Below, piece after piece: positions 30,099-30,746 of a DNA stretch of 30,746 bases. The number at the start of each line of letters is the position of its first letter. Within the stretch, counting starts at the first letter, position 1. The stretch is taken from IMG/VR virus record IMGVR_UViG_3300009537_000110, positions 1 to 30,746 of that record; one strand, given 5' to 3'. Position numbers and translations under genes: made by a program. The notes beneath the pieces were generated by a model. It saw only the letters and a list, made by a program, of their open reading frames with translations. It had not been told where the DNA came from and searched no databases. Origin of the DNA: a virus.

Positions 30099-30746
30099 GA
30101 TTGTAGATATTGGAAAAGGTATTGTTTCTGGCGTAGGCGATATACTGGGAGATAATAAGTTTTTAACGGCGGTCGCTGTCATTGGGATTGCCATGTATAC
30201 CGCCGGCGCCTTTTCAGGTACAGCGGCGGGCGTAACGGGCGGTGAAGCCGCAGCAGCGGGCGCAGTCGGCGAAGCAGGGGTGACGGGGGCAGCAGCAGGT
30301 GCAGGAATTGGAGCAGAAGCAGCTGTAGCTGGCGAAGCGTTAGGCGCAGGCCTCGGCACAGAAACGGCGCTCGGGCTTGATGCCGGCCTACTTGCCGGGG
30401 AAAACGCAGCGATGACCGGCGGTAACGCCTTCGAGGCAGCCTTGGCTTCAGGTGGTACAGGTGCAACGGCAGGTGGCGCCACACTTGCAAGTGCGGTACC
30501 AAGCGTAACGCCAGGTGTTGCGGCCGGGCAAGGTGCGGGTGAGCTAGTTTACGGCAAGCCAATTACACACTGGCAAAGCATGGGGATGAGCCAAAGTCAG
30601 ATTGCCGATATGGCAGCAAAAGAGGCCGTTTCAACAGGCGGTGGATTGCTGGATGGTAACTGGGGCCTACCTGCAACGATGGTGGCCGGACAAGCTCTTG
30701 CTGGCGCGGCTACTGCCGAAGAAGCTGCGAAGGCCCGCGAAGAAGA
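30091..30746 (+). CDS. Ala/Gly-rich candidate ejection protein, 3' end outside window
   Basis: The frame is open from the ATG at 30091 to the window edge (218 codons), overlapping the acetyltransferase gene by 8 bases. After a charged start (SEIVDIGKGIVSGVGD) there is a hydrophobic stretch (FLTAVAVIGIAMYTAGAFSG). A long Ala/Gly-rich low-complexity region follows, then a segment with LVYGKPITHWQSMGMSQ and a second Ala-rich part. This composition is typical of podovirus ejection proteins, which insert into membranes. I see no domain that fixes the function. Open frames on the opposite strand here are shadows of its Ala/Gly codons. Confidence 0.6.
   Translation, partial: MSEIVDIGKGIVSGVGDILGDNKFLTAVAVIGIAMYTAGAFSGTAAGVTGGEAAAAGAVGEAGVTGAAAGAGIGAEAAVAGEALGAGLGTETALGLDAGLLAGENAAMTGGNAFEAALASGGTGATAGGATLASAVPSVTPGVAAGQGAGELVYGKPITHWQSMGMSQSQIADMAAKEAVSTGGGLLDGNWGLPATMVAGQALAGAATAEEAAKAREE

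Noticed and set aside
30030-30562. Leftward open frames rich in Ala/Pro
   Set aside because: Antisense shadows of the Ala/Gly-rich gene that runs off the right edge.

Overview
The window is about 30.7 kb of a tailed-phage (or prophage) genome, probably of short-tailed (podovirus-like) type infecting a Gram-negative bacterium. The evidence is a T7-type primase-helicase, a P22-size portal (739 aa), a separate scaffold, an N4 gp56-like coat, a short-tail adaptor and nozzle, and Ala/Gly-rich candidate ejection proteins. Genes are densely packed with ATGA or GTGA overlaps, have GAGG/GGAG ribosome sites, and are accompanied by sigma70-like promoters and intrinsic terminators. No host gene, tRNA, integrase, endolysin or DNA polymerase is recognisable. 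The primase at the left edge and an Ala/Gly-rich protein at the right edge are both cut by the window.

Layout. (1) 1-5727, rightward: replication and recombination genes (primase-helicase, DUF1367-like, HNH-like zinc protein, Dam-type methylase, Ref-like nuclease, zincin-like protein, RusA-like resolvase), ending with a Q-like antiterminator. (2) 5886-6568, leftward: two small genes (Cys-rich protein, membrane protein). (3) 6603-6653: two back-to-back promoters that share their -35 region and face a Cro/YdaS-like regulator at 6680. (4) 6680-10531, rightward: a run of small accessory genes, mostly unknown, including an HNH nuclease and two adjacent genes with a related C-terminal domain. (5) 10532-11277: 746 bases without a convincing gene, holding a promoter, a leader or ncRNA, two terminators and strong dyads. 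(6) 11278-30746, rightward: late genes in the order virion/SGNH-esterase pair, terminase small and large, small genes, portal, scaffold, coat, head genes, adaptor, nozzle, fibre, ejection-type proteins.

Most notable features. The coat gene is split by a compact 298-nt group I intron (20755-21052). P1, P3, P4, P5, P7, P8, P9 and P10 can all be paired by eye, and splicing restores a 330-aa coat protein. A free-standing HNH-like gene follows the coat gene directly. The tail nozzle gene also appears split into two reading frames (24384-24815 and 25339-27024) by an inserted beta-sandwich-like gene. The promoter-leader-terminator block at 10528-11057, together with the Q-like gene, looks like a lambda pR'-tR'-style late switch.

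Limits: all family assignments come from motif and sequence reading without searches, and gene starts were chosen from ribosome-site context.
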